Shown here: in pieces, positions 36,209 through 44,749 of the stretch
How the letters are laid out: each line of letters opens with the position of its first letter
How positions within the stretch are numbered: position 1 is the stretch's first letter
Assembly: GCF_002752635.1 (NCBI RefSeq)
Contig: NZ_AYTW01000011.1
Span: 44,735 to 108,734 of the forward strand
Direction of reading: 5' to 3'
From: Mesotoga sp. Brook.08.105.5.1
GTDB lineage: Bacteria; Thermotogota; Thermotogae; Petrotogales; Kosmotogaceae
DNA: 64,000 bases
Program-made: the position numbers and the translations under genes
The notes under the pieces: generated by a model
The model's input: only the letters and a program-made list of their open reading frames with translations
Databases searched by the model: none
Told to the model about the DNA's origin: nothing

Positions 36209-37705
36209 ATGAGAAGAATTTCCAGGTCAACATCGGTTGCCGTAGGCACTATAGCGATCCTTACCTTTTCTATAATCTCGAAGGGCATGGGTTTTTTCAG
36301 GGAAATGCTTGTCGCCGGTCTCTTCGGGACGTCCGCAAATCTCGATGCGGTCTTTGTTGCAATGACGCCTGCAACGACCCTTTCAGGGATAATTGCCGGA
36401 GCTTTTGCCGCCATTTTCGTGCCTGTATACCACTCTATAAGGAATGAAGACCTTGAGAGATCAAAGAGATACGCCGGAGCGGTTCTTATATCGGGTTCTC
36501 TGGTCTTTCTCTCTATGGGGATAGTCTTTCTGGTGATTCCGGACCTTGTTATAAGACTTTTCGCTCCGGGTTTTTCGGGTGAAGTCGTCGCTTATGCCGC
36601 AAGAAAGTTGAGATATCTATCAATATACCCGTTGATCGGCGGACTAGAAAGCATACTAGGCGCCGTGCTGAAGTCAAACAGGAGGTTCATCCAGTTCGGC
36701 TTCTCGCAGCTCTTTTTCAACATTATCGCGATTCCAGTGATATTCTTGACCGCTCCCTTTCTCTCGGAAGCCTCCTACATACTGGCCTGGATTCTCGGCA
36801 ACACCTTCACCGTGATAGCGTATCTGGTCCAATCAAGAGACCTGTTCTCTCTGAGAATCGGAAAGGGAACGTCTATAGTAGAGACGCTATACCTGAGTTT
36901 GCCTCTGATCTTTTCGGGGAGTCTCGGAGTCATCAACAACATGGTTGACAAAGCCTTTGTTTCGCTCCTTCCGCCCGGACGTGTCGCTTCGCTGCAATAT
37001 GCTCACACTCTTCTGGGCCTGATTACTTTCATGATCGCCGCCTTCCAGATGACAGCCTATACGGAGCTTTCCGAATTTGTCGTTTCCGGTGACAAGAAGA
37101 AGGTGCAGGAACGATTGAGAAAGACAGTCACAACGTCATTGAACATCTCGCTGCCTCTGGCGGCATGGATCATCATGATGGCGGAACCCCTAGTGAGGAT
37201 AATCTATCAGCGCGGACAGTTCGACGCCGACTCGACAAGTCTTGTAAGCATGGCGCTTATTGGGTATGGGGCTTTGATAATCCTCTCACCGATTTCGCAT
37301 ACGTGCACAAGTTATTTCACTGCAAGAAAGAAACTGAAGGCCATAACGATCGTATCCGTCTTTTCGATCTTTCTGAACGCGTTGTTTGACTGGCTTATGC
37401 TCAAGCCGCTTGAACATGCGGGAATAGCAGCGAGTACGTCGCTCGTCGTACTCAACGCTACCATAATATATGTTTGGCTAATAGGAAGAGAGGGCGTCAA
37501 ATTCATGCCGGTGAAGAGGATACTGAGGCTATTGGGCCTTTCGGTGGCTGTTTTCATTGTCGTCGCCTTTCTCAGGCTGAATACCAGTACCTTGATCTGG
37601 CTGGTTTTCGGAAACGCGCTCTTCTCCTGCCTGTTCTTTTTCAGTGCCAGGAGCGAACTTAAGGCGATATTTACGAGAATGAAGATGCTTTTTAAGAGAA
37701 GGTGA
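36209..37705 (+). CDS. murJ: Lipid II flippase MurJ (MviN family)
   Basis: Inner-membrane flippase of 498 aa that moves lipid II outward for peptidoglycan synthesis. About 14 hydrophobic helices; family segments include ISKGMGFFREMLVAGLFG near the N-terminus, VFVAMTPATTLSGIIAGAFAAIF, and YQRGQFDADST. ATG 36209 is chosen over 36206 because it lies 5 bases after AGGAGG. Divergent with the lipoprotein gene; the flavoprotein gene follows after 68 bases. Confidence 0.93.
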   Translation: MRRISRSTSVAVGTIAILTFSIISKGMGFFREMLVAGLFGTSANLDAVFVAMTPATTLSGIIAGAFAAIFVPVYHSIRNEDLERSKRYAGAVLISGSLVFLSMGIVFLVIPDLVIRLFAPGFSGEVVAYAARKLRYLSIYPLIGGLESILGAVLKSNRRFIQFGFSQLFFNIIAIPVIFLTAPFLSEASYILAWILGNTFTVIAYLVQSRDLFSLRIGKGTSIVETLYLSLPLIFSGSLGVINNMVDKAFVSLLPPGRVASLQYAHTLLGLITFMIAAFQMTAYTELSEFVVSGDKKKVQERLRKTVTTSLNISLPLAAWIIMMAEPLVRIIYQRGQFDADSTSLVSMALIGYGALIILSPISHTCTSYFTARKKLKAITIVSVFSIFLNALFDWLMLKPLEHAGIAASTSLVVLNATIIYVWLIGREGVKFMPVKRILRLLGLSVAVFIVVAFLRLNTSTLIWLVFGNALFSCLFFFSARSELKAIFTRMKMLFKRR

Positions 37706-37773
37706 TCTGCAGTATTTCTCGAAATGGGTTTCGATTTTGAGATAGGGCTGCTTGCAAAGCGGGAGGAAATCTC

Positions 37774-39006
37774 ATGAGAGATATTGTGATAGTAGGAGCC
37801 GGTCCTGCCGGACTCTTCGCAGCCATAAACTGCACAACAATGGGTAGGAATGTAACGGTGATTGAGAAAACGAATACCCCCGGAAAGAAGCTGTTGATTT
37901 CCGGCGGAGGCCAATGCAATCTTACTAACGCCGAGCCGACAAGGGCAATGCTCGACAGATACTTTGGCTCGGGAAGATTTCTTAAACCGGCATTGATGTC
38001 CTTTGACTCGAGCAAGCTGATGAACTTCTTTGAAGAGAGAGGACTTAAGCTGTTTGTAAGAGAGGATGGCAAGGTCTTTCCCTCAACTTACTCTGCAAGA
38101 GATGTTCTGGAAGTGTTGCTTGCCGAGTGTGAAAAGCAAGGGATACGGATACTTTACAATTGCCGCGTCAAAGGAATAGCTGCGCGAACACCGAGGGGAT
38201 TTGTTGTCTCTTCTCACAAAGGAGAGATAGGTGCCGACTATCTGGTGCTTGCTACTGGAGGCAGAAGCTACGAGAGCACAGGCTCATCGGGGGATGGATA
38301 CTCTATCGCCTCGGCGCTCGGTCATAGCATAGTCGAGCCAAGACCTGCATTGACATCAGTTTCTATAAAGGATTTCGAGTTTGGGGACCTTGCCGGCGTC
38401 TCTCTGAAAGCGGTCGATGTCTCCCTGTGGAGGGATTCAAAGAAAACGAGTAGCCGGACTGAGGACTTATTGATCACTCACGAAGGGCTTTCTGGACCTG
38501 CCATTCTGCACCTTTCAAGAGAGGCCGGGCGAGGAGATGAAATTCGAGTCAACTTCAGTGGAATAGCCCGCGAAGAGCTCGAAAGGAGAATCTTAAAATT
38601 GGCGGCTGAAGAGGGAAAGAAGCTCTTGAAGACATCGCTCCATGACCTGGGTCTTCCCGAAAGATTGCTGGATAAGATCCTGGAGATGAATGGAATAACC
38701 GAGCGATTGTGTTCCGAATTGAAGAAAGAGGAAAGAAAGAAGCTGATATCCAGTCTCTTTGAAATGAGTTTTGAGATCGAAAGCGTAGGCGGGTTTTCGC
38801 AGGCCATGGTCACAAGAGGGGGGGTTCAGTTATCCGAAGTGAACCCGAAGACAATGGAATCAAGAATCGTTCCGAATCTCTTCTTTGCGGGAGAAATTCT
38901 CGACTTCGATGGAGAGACGGGGGGTTACAATCTCCAGGCAGCCTTCTCGACCGGTTACGTAGCGGGAACCACAATAAACAAAAGAACATCACGAGAAGAC
39001 CAGTAG
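37774..39006 (+). CDS. NAD(P)/FAD-dependent oxidoreductase, HI0933/BaiN family
   Basis: Flavoprotein of 410 aa. The FAD dinucleotide fold GAGPAGLFAAINC opens the protein, followed by PGKKLLISGGGQCNLTNAEP, LVLATGGRSYESTGSSGDGY and the C-terminal VTRGGVQLSEVNPKTMESR and FDGETGGYNLQAAFSTGY, all diagnostic of the HI0933-like (aminoacetone oxidase-like) family. Physiological substrate unknown. ATG after GGGAGGAAATCTC. Confidence 0.93.
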   Translation: MRDIVIVGAGPAGLFAAINCTTMGRNVTVIEKTNTPGKKLLISGGGQCNLTNAEPTRAMLDRYFGSGRFLKPALMSFDSSKLMNFFEERGLKLFVREDGKVFPSTYSARDVLEVLLAECEKQGIRILYNCRVKGIAARTPRGFVVSSHKGEIGADYLVLATGGRSYESTGSSGDGYSIASALGHSIVEPRPALTSVSIKDFEFGDLAGVSLKAVDVSLWRDSKKTSSRTEDLLITHEGLSGPAILHLSREAGRGDEIRVNFSGIAREELERRILKLAAEEGKKLLKTSLHDLGLPERLLDKILEMNGITERLCSELKKEERKKLISSLFEMSFEIESVGGFSQAMVTRGGVQLSEVNPKTMESRIVPNLFFAGEILDFDGETGGYNLQAAFSTGYVAGTTINKRTSREDQ

Positions 39007-39197
39007 TTTTGAGTATTAGTCTAGTTATCATCTAATAGGGAAACTATATGTTAATATAACAAGAGAACGATTGATAAGATATTTATGATCCATTCAGAGC
39101 CCGATTCAAGATAGACGATCTCTTGGAATTGGAACCTTCGAGCAATTCTCTTTGAGCAATTTGCTAATAGTTTTTTGTAGCACAGAGGAGGTGCGCC

Positions 39198-39386
39198 TTG
39201 GAGGTAAAGAAACCAAAGTGGTTTGACGACTGGGTCGAGATCGACGAGAATTATCTGCAAGAAGCTGGAACCAGCTGGAAACTCAAGGCTAATGCCCCCA
39301 AAAGAGTTAGAAAGGAGTACGAGAAGCTGATGGACCAGATCACGGTGAAGGGTCCGTACTCATACTCATGGAAGCATGAACGCTAG
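39198..39386 (+). CDS. Small hypothetical protein
   Basis: A 62-aa basic, Trp- and Lys-rich protein (KPKWFDDWVEIDENYLQEAG...SYSWKHER) with no recognised domain. Support is its excellent ribosome-binding site (AGAGGAGGTG seven bases before the TTG start), protein-like composition, and position on the same strand between the flavoprotein and cobalamin adenosyltransferase genes. No signal peptide or membrane segment. Confidence 0.6.
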   Translation: MEVKKPKWFDDWVEIDENYLQEAGTSWKLKANAPKRVRKEYEKLMDQITVKGPYSYSWKHER

Positions 39387-39458
39387 ATCGAGCTCAGTTG
39401 AAGGTGCTTCATAGAGGCATAGGCTCAAGAGCGTTGTCTTGAAATGGAGGTTTGTGAG

Positions 39459-39989
39459 TTGAGTATAAGCACTGGAAGCGGTGATGGAGGAGAAACAAGC
39501 CTCTGGAGCGGCGAGAGAATAGAGAAAGATAGTCACCGCGTCGAAGCATACGGAACAATAGATGAACTCAGTTCCTTTCTAGGCGAAGCGAAACACCATG
39601 TCAGCGAAGAGGTTGCTGACCAAATCGTTTCGATTCAAAGGTTCCTCTTCAGAGTTACCGGTCACTTGGCTTCAAGAGATGTCAAATATGTTGAGCCCGT
39701 TGAAGAGAGTGATGTTCAGAAACTCACCGAAATGATTCACAAATATGAATCAGTGGTGAGACTTGATGGTTTCGTTATCCCCGGAAGCACCATTGCGTCA
39801 TCCAAACTTGACATCTGCAGGACTGTGGCAAGAAGGGCCGAAAGAAGAATACTGACGCTTTCTAAAAACGAGCATGTTGACAGCGTGATTGTGAAGTACG
39901 TTAACAGACTTTCAGATCTTCTTTTCATTCTTGCGAGATATGAGGAGTATAGGGCAGGGAAGATAGTTTACAAGCGAGACGTAGAGTAA
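39459..39989 (+). CDS. Cob(I)alamin adenosyltransferase, PduO type
   Basis: Transfers adenosyl from ATP to cob(I)alamin, making the coenzyme form of B12. 176 aa, the single-domain PduO length. Conserved N-terminal ATP loop TGSGDGGETSLWSGERI, VEAYGTIDELSSFLG, and the C-terminal RTVARRAERR and YVNRLSDLLFILARY motifs. The TTG at 39459 is preferred, since the in-frame ATG at 39444 lies on the GGAGGT ribosome-binding site itself. Stands alone; convergent with the next gene. Confidence 0.93.
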   Translation: MSISTGSGDGGETSLWSGERIEKDSHRVEAYGTIDELSSFLGEAKHHVSEEVADQIVSIQRFLFRVTGHLASRDVKYVEPVEESDVQKLTEMIHKYESVVRLDGFVIPGSTIASSKLDICRTVARRAERRILTLSKNEHVDSVIVKYVNRLSDLLFILARYEEYRAGKIVYKRDVE

Positions 39990-39993
39990 CGAT

Positions 39994-40266
39994 CTACCGA
40001 TAGCTGATTTTCGCTACTCCGTCCTTCATACAGGAGCCGAAGCTGTATGCTACGGAGCTCGTATCCATCCCGGGCAAGTAGAAGACAGTAATCATCTCGT
40101 CGACATCCTGCCCCGAAGACTCCCACATATCGCGAGTGATGCTTTCTAGCTCCATCTCGCTAACCACAGATTTCTTAAGCAGAATCCGCGCAGTACGTCT
40201 TCGCCAGGCCTTTCCAAAATCCCTGACGGTCACCACCGAATATGTGCCTTCAACATTCGACGCCAA
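39994..40266 (-). CDS. Small protein of unknown function
   Basis: A 90-aa soluble protein (TTG start) with alternating strands and a basic helix (FGKAWRRRTARILLKKSV) followed by MELESITRDMWESSGQDVDEMITVFYLPGMD. No family recognised. GGGGAG lies 10 bases upstream of the TTG. It converges on the adenosyltransferase gene with a 4-base gap, which argues for real coding to its very end. Function not inferred. Confidence 0.6.
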   Translation of the reverse strand: MASNVEGTYSVVTVRDFGKAWRRRTARILLKKSVVSEMELESITRDMWESSGQDVDEMITVFYLPGMDTSSVAYSFGSCMKDGVAKISYR

Positions 40267-40354
40267 TCCCTAACTCTCCCCTCTGATAGATAAAATATTA
40301 TACATCATGTTACGGATAAATGCCAACTGATGCAAACACCTCTCTCAGAAATAA

Positions 40355-40520
40355 AGTTTATACAATTCGCAAAGTAAACTATCAGAGATTGTTTCGCAAA
40401 ACGGAATAAAAGATACATTAAATCCAGATGATAAATCTGGCGCAGATTTCTATGTAGACAAATCTCCGGAAGAGTCTTCTGAGAAATTCCTGGCGATTCA
40501 AAGAGCAAGAGAACTCTCTT
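40355..40520 (+). other. Protein-like open stretch without start (possible remnant)
   Basis: After a TAA at 40352, a frame without Met or alternative start in context reads SEIVSQNGIKDTLNPDD and SGADFYVDKSPEESSEKF, a charged, protein-like composition. It could be a gene remnant truncated at its 5' end, or chance. The rest of 40267-40573 shows nothing else. Confidence 0.25.
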
Positions 40521-40573
40521 CTAGAAGGTTTTTCTCTTCCGCCTACTTCTTCAGAGCCCGGCCATCAAAAGCA

Positions 40574-40759
40574 CTAGCCGATGTTGCTTCTTCCTATGCC
40601 CAAGACCTTGTGGCAGTAAGGACAGAAATAGACCACAGTCTTACTCAACAAGAGTCCAGATCCCTTTTGTTTGAAGAATTTCTCAGGAAGTTCCGATTCG
40701 CAGTGGGGACACTTCGGGTTCAACTCTTCCTTTCTTACTGATCTCAATCTAAGCTCAAT
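40574..40759 (-). CDS. Small zinc-ribbon protein, apparent ATT start
   Basis: A 61-aa frame with two cysteine knuckles, KCPHCESELP (C17, C20) and YFCPYCHKVLG (C46, C49), a typical zinc ribbon. AAGGAG lies exactly 8 bases upstream of an in-frame ATT; the frame closes at TAA just before that site, and the next usable codon, a TTG at 40747, is 20 bases from it. ATT starts are rare but known. The C-terminus GIGRSNIG is short. Function unknown; it is downstream of no other gene and runs away from the GH84 gene on the same strand. Confidence 0.6.
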   Translation of the reverse strand: MELRLRSVRKEELNPKCPHCESELPEKFFKQKGSGLLLSKTVVYFCPYCHKVLGIGRSNIG

Positions 40760-40839
40760 TCGCTCAGCTCCTTATCTCAAGATGAACTATCTCGGTAATC
40801 AATATGTCTTCATTCAGCGAACTTTTGGTGTGGTGAACA

Positions 40840-42219
40840 CTAGCCGATCAGCAGTGTCAGATAACCCTTTGTTCTGATAAGAATCTCCTGAGCTAGATCT
40901 CTGAAGAGTACACCTGCCGTAATTGTTTCGGCTCTTACAAGTTCAACTAGTATCGACTCCACTTCGCCACAGAGGTCTCTAACTTCCTCAATCGTTTCAA
41001 AAGTAATGTCGGCAGAGAAGATCAGTCTTCTCGAGGAGATCACCTCAGCAATCTTTCCCATCAGTCTTCCCCAAAGAGAGAACTCCTTCAGCCACGGACC
41101 GACCTCTCTAGACAACTCTTCTGAAAGCTTTTCTTTCAAGGTCTCTGCAGATTGAATGATCATTTCGGCTTCATCTGAAAGAAGCTCTTGAACTTCGGCC
41201 CATCTCTTTTCACCGACTAGTCGATTCAGTTTGTGGTGAAGCTCCACGATTCTTCTGGAATGATCTCTGTGTATCGGACTGAGAAGATTGTACTCGCAGA
41301 ACAGCTCCATCTCCTTCGAACATCCAGGGGCGACTTCCGAAATGGCGCTAACCCAAGACCTTTCTACATCGTATTCAGTGGGATTATTGAGGAATTCTGC
41401 AGCCGATGCAAGCGCGATTTTCGATGCAATAGGTTGATTCATCGGGTTTAAGACGATCCCTTCCGAGTGTTCAACGATGCCGGGGTCTCTTCCCTCATAG
41501 GGCCCCACATGCAGTTCGGGGACCATAGAGGCGTCGTTCACAGGGTAGTTGTCCCAGTATAATGGTTTTCTCTGGAAGGCCTCTTCGGCAAGCATGGAAT
41601 CCTCAAGCGAGAGCCTCTCCGAACACACCTCCGGTCCGGTCCACATAATAGATATGTCGCCATCCAGAGCTTTTCCAAAAGTCTTCATGTAATCTGTTGC
41701 TTTGCGCCCTTGATATTGAGTAGGACAGACAATGAACCTTGAGAGGTTTTCGACTTTCGCCTTAAGGATAGAGTAGACTGTGTTTGCGAAATGGGCCTGA
41801 GCTTCAGCAAGAGAACCGAATGCCTCTTCATCTTCTTCGTGTACGAGGGTTTCCGGAATATCATCGTAGAAGATTGCAAATGATCTAACTCCTGTGCCTG
41901 CTATATCTTCCAGTTTTGCGACCAAGGTTTCGATGTCTGAATCGCTGGAATACCTCACTCCAAGACCCGGACTGATAGCAAAGACAACCGAAACACCGCA
42001 TGACAACCCCTCGGCAACCAACTCCGCAAAGTCTTTCTTGAACTCCTCGCTGTATTGCTCTCGCCACCTTCTTCTATGGAGTTCATCGTCTTTTGGAGCG
42101 TAAATGTATAAATTGTAACGATGCTCTCCTAGAAACCTCAGCATCGCCTTTCTCGCCTTCATAGACCAAGGAACACCATAGAATCCTTCTACCACGCCTC
42201 TGATCTCGAATTTTGACAT
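40840..42219 (-). CDS. Beta-N-acetylglucosaminidase, glycoside hydrolase family 84
   Basis: GH84 enzyme of 459 aa. The N-terminal TIM barrel begins RGVVEGFYGVPWS and has YAPKDDELHRRRWREQY and the catalytic Asp pair in FAIFYDDIPE (D119-D120), used for substrate-assisted hydrolysis of beta-GlcNAc. Residues ~300-459 form the helical bundle found C-terminal in this family. No signal peptide, so it is cytosolic and may process imported or recycled GlcNAc glycosides. ATG after AGGGAGTTC. Divergent from degV-type gene. Confidence 0.92.
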   Translation of the reverse strand: MSKFEIRGVVEGFYGVPWSMKARKAMLRFLGEHRYNLYIYAPKDDELHRRRWREQYSEEFKKDFAELVAEGLSCGVSVVFAISPGLGVRYSSDSDIETLVAKLEDIAGTGVRSFAIFYDDIPETLVHEEDEEAFGSLAEAQAHFANTVYSILKAKVENLSRFIVCPTQYQGRKATDYMKTFGKALDGDISIMWTGPEVCSERLSLEDSMLAEEAFQRKPLYWDNYPVNDASMVPELHVGPYEGRDPGIVEHSEGIVLNPMNQPIASKIALASAAEFLNNPTEYDVERSWVSAISEVAPGCSKEMELFCEYNLLSPIHRDHSRRIVELHHKLNRLVGEKRWAEVQELLSDEAEMIIQSAETLKEKLSEELSREVGPWLKEFSLWGRLMGKIAEVISSRRLIFSADITFETIEEVRDLCGEVESILVELVRAETITAGVLFRDLAQEILIRTKGYLTLLIG

Positions 42220-42462
42220 GTTGAACTCCCTTCATCAAATCATTTTCAATCAGTTTATAATAATCCAAACTCTCGCGCGAATTACTTCGTTTCCCGTTTA
42301 CTTGGCAAATGTTACGGTTGCTTCATGCGGAAGCTAACGTTTAGTCCTATTGACTTCCGATTTCCGTAATGCATCATAACTAAATCTACTCAAGAGATTT
42401 CTCGCTAGGTTTAGTCAGAAAAGCTATAATTGTAGCATAATCCGGTAAAGGAGGTTGGCGAT

Positions 42463-43299
42463 ATGAAAATAGGTTTGGTAACCGACAACACCTGCAACTT
42501 GTCAGATGAAGACATCAAGGCACTAGACGTTAGAATCGTGTCTCTTTATATCAACAGAAGCGGAAAGTACACAAAAGCGACTGATCTGAACCTTGAGGAG
42601 TATTACGAGGAGTTAGGATCGGCTGCGGAGTTGCCGAGTACCTCTCAGCCTTCTCCGCAAGACTTCATTGTTGCTTTCGAAGACGCTCTCAAGACATACG
42701 ACGCTTTGATTGTACCTGTTCTGTCCGGGAAGCTTAGCGGAACGAGCGTCTCGGCGAATATCGCTGCAAGGGACTTCGATCAGCCGATTCACGTAATTGA
42801 TTCCCTGTTGGTTGCGGATGGCCCTGGAATGCTGGTGAAGAACCTGGGGGACATGATAAAGAACGGAGCATCGATCCAGGAGCTGGTCGAATATGCTTCA
42901 TACTTTCACAAGAAGACGAGAACCTTCTTTTCGACAGATGATCTGAGTTATTTGCAGAAAGGCGGACGAATAGGGAAAGCGAAGGCTCTAGTGGGCAATC
43001 TGCTTAAGATGAAGCCGGTAATCAAGGTGGACGAAGGCGAACTCAAGCCCGTCGAAAACGTCAGGGGGAACAAGAAACTACTTGAAAGTTTGGTTAGTCA
43101 CACCTTCAAGGAGATCCAGCCCGAGAATCTCCGAAGAGCGAGAGTGCTGACGATCTGGAGAAAGGAAGATGCCGCAACTTTGGAGAAGATGCTCCGTGTC
43201 GAGGCTCCCGAAGCAGAAATCGAAAGTGGAATTATTGAGCCGATAATCGGTACTCATCTGGGACCTCAGGGAATTGGCATAATCAGCGAAATGAAGTAA
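42463..43299 (+). CDS. DegV family fatty-acid-binding protein
   Basis: A 278-aa DegV protein, which in other bacteria binds fatty acids (FakB-like) for phosphorylation by FakA. N-terminal VTDNTCNLSDEDI, substrate-loop STSQPSPQDF, SGKLSGTSVSA, and KTRTFFSTDDLSYLQKGGRIGK are all diagnostic. ATG behind AAAGGAGG; TATAAT at about 42425 is the likely -10. No FakA homologue is adjacent. Confidence 0.93.
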   Translation: MKIGLVTDNTCNLSDEDIKALDVRIVSLYINRSGKYTKATDLNLEEYYEELGSAAELPSTSQPSPQDFIVAFEDALKTYDALIVPVLSGKLSGTSVSANIAARDFDQPIHVIDSLLVADGPGMLVKNLGDMIKNGASIQELVEYASYFHKKTRTFFSTDDLSYLQKGGRIGKAKALVGNLLKMKPVIKVDEGELKPVENVRGNKKLLESLVSHTFKEIQPENLRRARVLTIWRKEDAATLEKMLRVEAPEAEIESGIIEPIIGTHLGPQGIGIISEMK

Positions 43300-43388
43300 A
43301 GACGTTCACCGACCTTTTCGGGACTAGAAAGGGGCGTCTTAGGATAAAAGGTCATGTAAGATTCATCTTCTGGGGAGGTGAAAAGGCT

Positions 43389-43709
43389 TTGAATGCGCTT
43401 GAGAGAGTCAAGACACGCTTCGGAAGGGCCTTTGATTTCTTGCCGAGCATATATCGTCTAACAAATAACTAGAGACTGGCAAAGCACTTTGCGGAACTGC
43501 CTCCGGGCTATCGCCCTGTGGGAGAGCTTGTCGAATGGCTAAGGACTACCAAGAAGAAGCTGCCGGAGACGATTTTCGAGAAGATGAGTCTTTACTTTGA
43601 CTGGAAGGCACCGCTTGGAATGAGGATAAGCCCATTATGTCTGAAGAGAGTTTTGAAAGTGTGCAAGTTCTGTTGCAGCGAATCGCCTCCATCTCTCCAA
43701 AAGACATGA
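43389..43709 (+). pseudogene. Decayed gene interrupted by in-frame TAG
   Basis: From a TTG at 43389, 8 bases after GGAGGTG, a frame encodes MNALERVKTRFGRAFDFL and stops at TAG 43470-43472. The same frame continues with a protein-like sequence (FAELPPGYRPVGELVEWL, LPETIFEKMSLYFDW) until it meets the start of the next gene at 43637 in another frame. The whole therefore looks like one gene with a nonsense mutation and perhaps a frameshift. No family recognised. Confidence 0.5.
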
Positions 43710-44215
43710 TAAAAAATTTCTTGTTGATTGGCTTAGGACCGAGCTCTGTCGGGTACGATGAAGGAATTGTAGACAGAATACTGGAAAACCAAAAGAGATC
43801 TCTCGTCCTCCTTGCTGAAAAGGTTGTTCTTACACCTCAACAGAAAGCGGTCATGCTCGACTTCATATCGGATCCGGAAAAGATGAAGGAAGACTACCTT
43901 CACCTGTTGCAGTGGTACGAAGAACACATGTATTCAAGCTCCCCCTACGATGAGAAGAGGTTGAAGGAAAGTCGGGAGAATCTCCAAAGGAATCTCTCTA
44001 CCTTCGGAAACGATTATCTCTTGAAACTGACAGACATCATGCACAATGAAGAACTTGAAGAGGAAAGGAAGATGGTTCTCGTTCTCTCTTACTTTATAAA
44101 GAACGCGCAGAGACGAATCCTTCACCCCCGTGCTAAGAACGATGTCTTCTTGATCGGTTACAATTCTGTGAGTTCCCTTCTCGAGAGTGATCCAGTTGCC
44201 AATGCTTCGAGATGA
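43637..44215 (+). CDS. Hypothetical helical protein
   Basis: A 192-aa, Leu/Glu-rich, predicted all-helical protein of unknown family (SPKDMIKNFLLIGLG near the N-terminus, YLHLLQWYEEHMYSS, NEELEEERKMVLVLSYFIK). It starts at an ATG without a clear ribosome-binding site inside the previous frame, so it may instead be the frameshifted 3' part of the decayed gene at 43389. No signal or membrane segment. I cannot assign function. Confidence 0.5.
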   Translation: MSEESFESVQVLLQRIASISPKDMIKNFLLIGLGPSSVGYDEGIVDRILENQKRSLVLLAEKVVLTPQQKAVMLDFISDPEKMKEDYLHLLQWYEEHMYSSSPYDEKRLKESRENLQRNLSTFGNDYLLKLTDIMHNEELEEERKMVLVLSYFIKNAQRRILHPRAKNDVFLIGYNSVSSLLESDPVANASR

Positions 44216-44302
44216 TACAGGGCCCTTTCAAACTCCAATCGAATAAGATTGCTGAACTCTCTCTTCGGGGAACGCCTCACAGGCTAAGAGCTTTCTCGCA
44301 AG

Positions 44303-44458
44303 ATGAAACTCTCGAACGCCGAGTTGACGGAGACCTTTTCTGCTCTGGTTGCATGGGGTCTCGTCAAGACTGTACGAGAGAGCGATCGGATAATCTTTAC
44401 AGCCGGCAGAGATGAAGTAATCGATATGCTCACAGGCGAAATCAAGGGAAAAAAGTAA
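44303..44458 (+). CDS. Small winged-helix-like ORF or remnant
   Basis: A 51-codon frame MKLSNAELTETFSALVAW followed by GLVKTVRESDRIIFTAGRDE. The pattern helix, GLVK, beta-hairpin, resembles the end of a winged-helix domain. No ribosome-binding site is evident, and it follows the decayed locus on the same strand, so it may be another fragment of it. Confidence 0.35.
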   Translation: MKLSNAELTETFSALVAWGLVKTVRESDRIIFTAGRDEVIDMLTGEIKGKK

Positions 44459-44528
44459 GTGTACTCGCTTCTACTGATGTGATAAGGTTCAAATTTCTTG
44501 GTTGATTAATAAACTCGAGCAAAAAGCG

Positions 44529-44554
44529 AAAAAAAGCCCGGAGAATATCCGGGC
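44529..44554 (-). terminator. Orphan minus-strand terminator
   Basis: On the minus strand GCCCGG-N7-CCGGGC is followed by seven T residues. No minus-strand gene lies upstream of it for more than 8 kb, so it may end an unannotated small or antisense RNA. On the plus strand the hairpin lacks a T tract. Confidence 0.7.
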
Positions 44555-44749
44555 CGGGTGGTAAAGAAGAAGTCTTGTTCGTGTTGTTATGACAGAAATT
44601 CTCTATTGTGAGTTCACTTCTGTTGTCGATTTAGACGAGCTTTTTTTCTGTGTTTCATTTATCTAAAATAGATGATCCCCTAAAGTGAGAATGTACAAGA
44701 AGTCGGGAATCGGGTAAGTGCGTAGTAACATGGAATCGGGGGTGTGATT

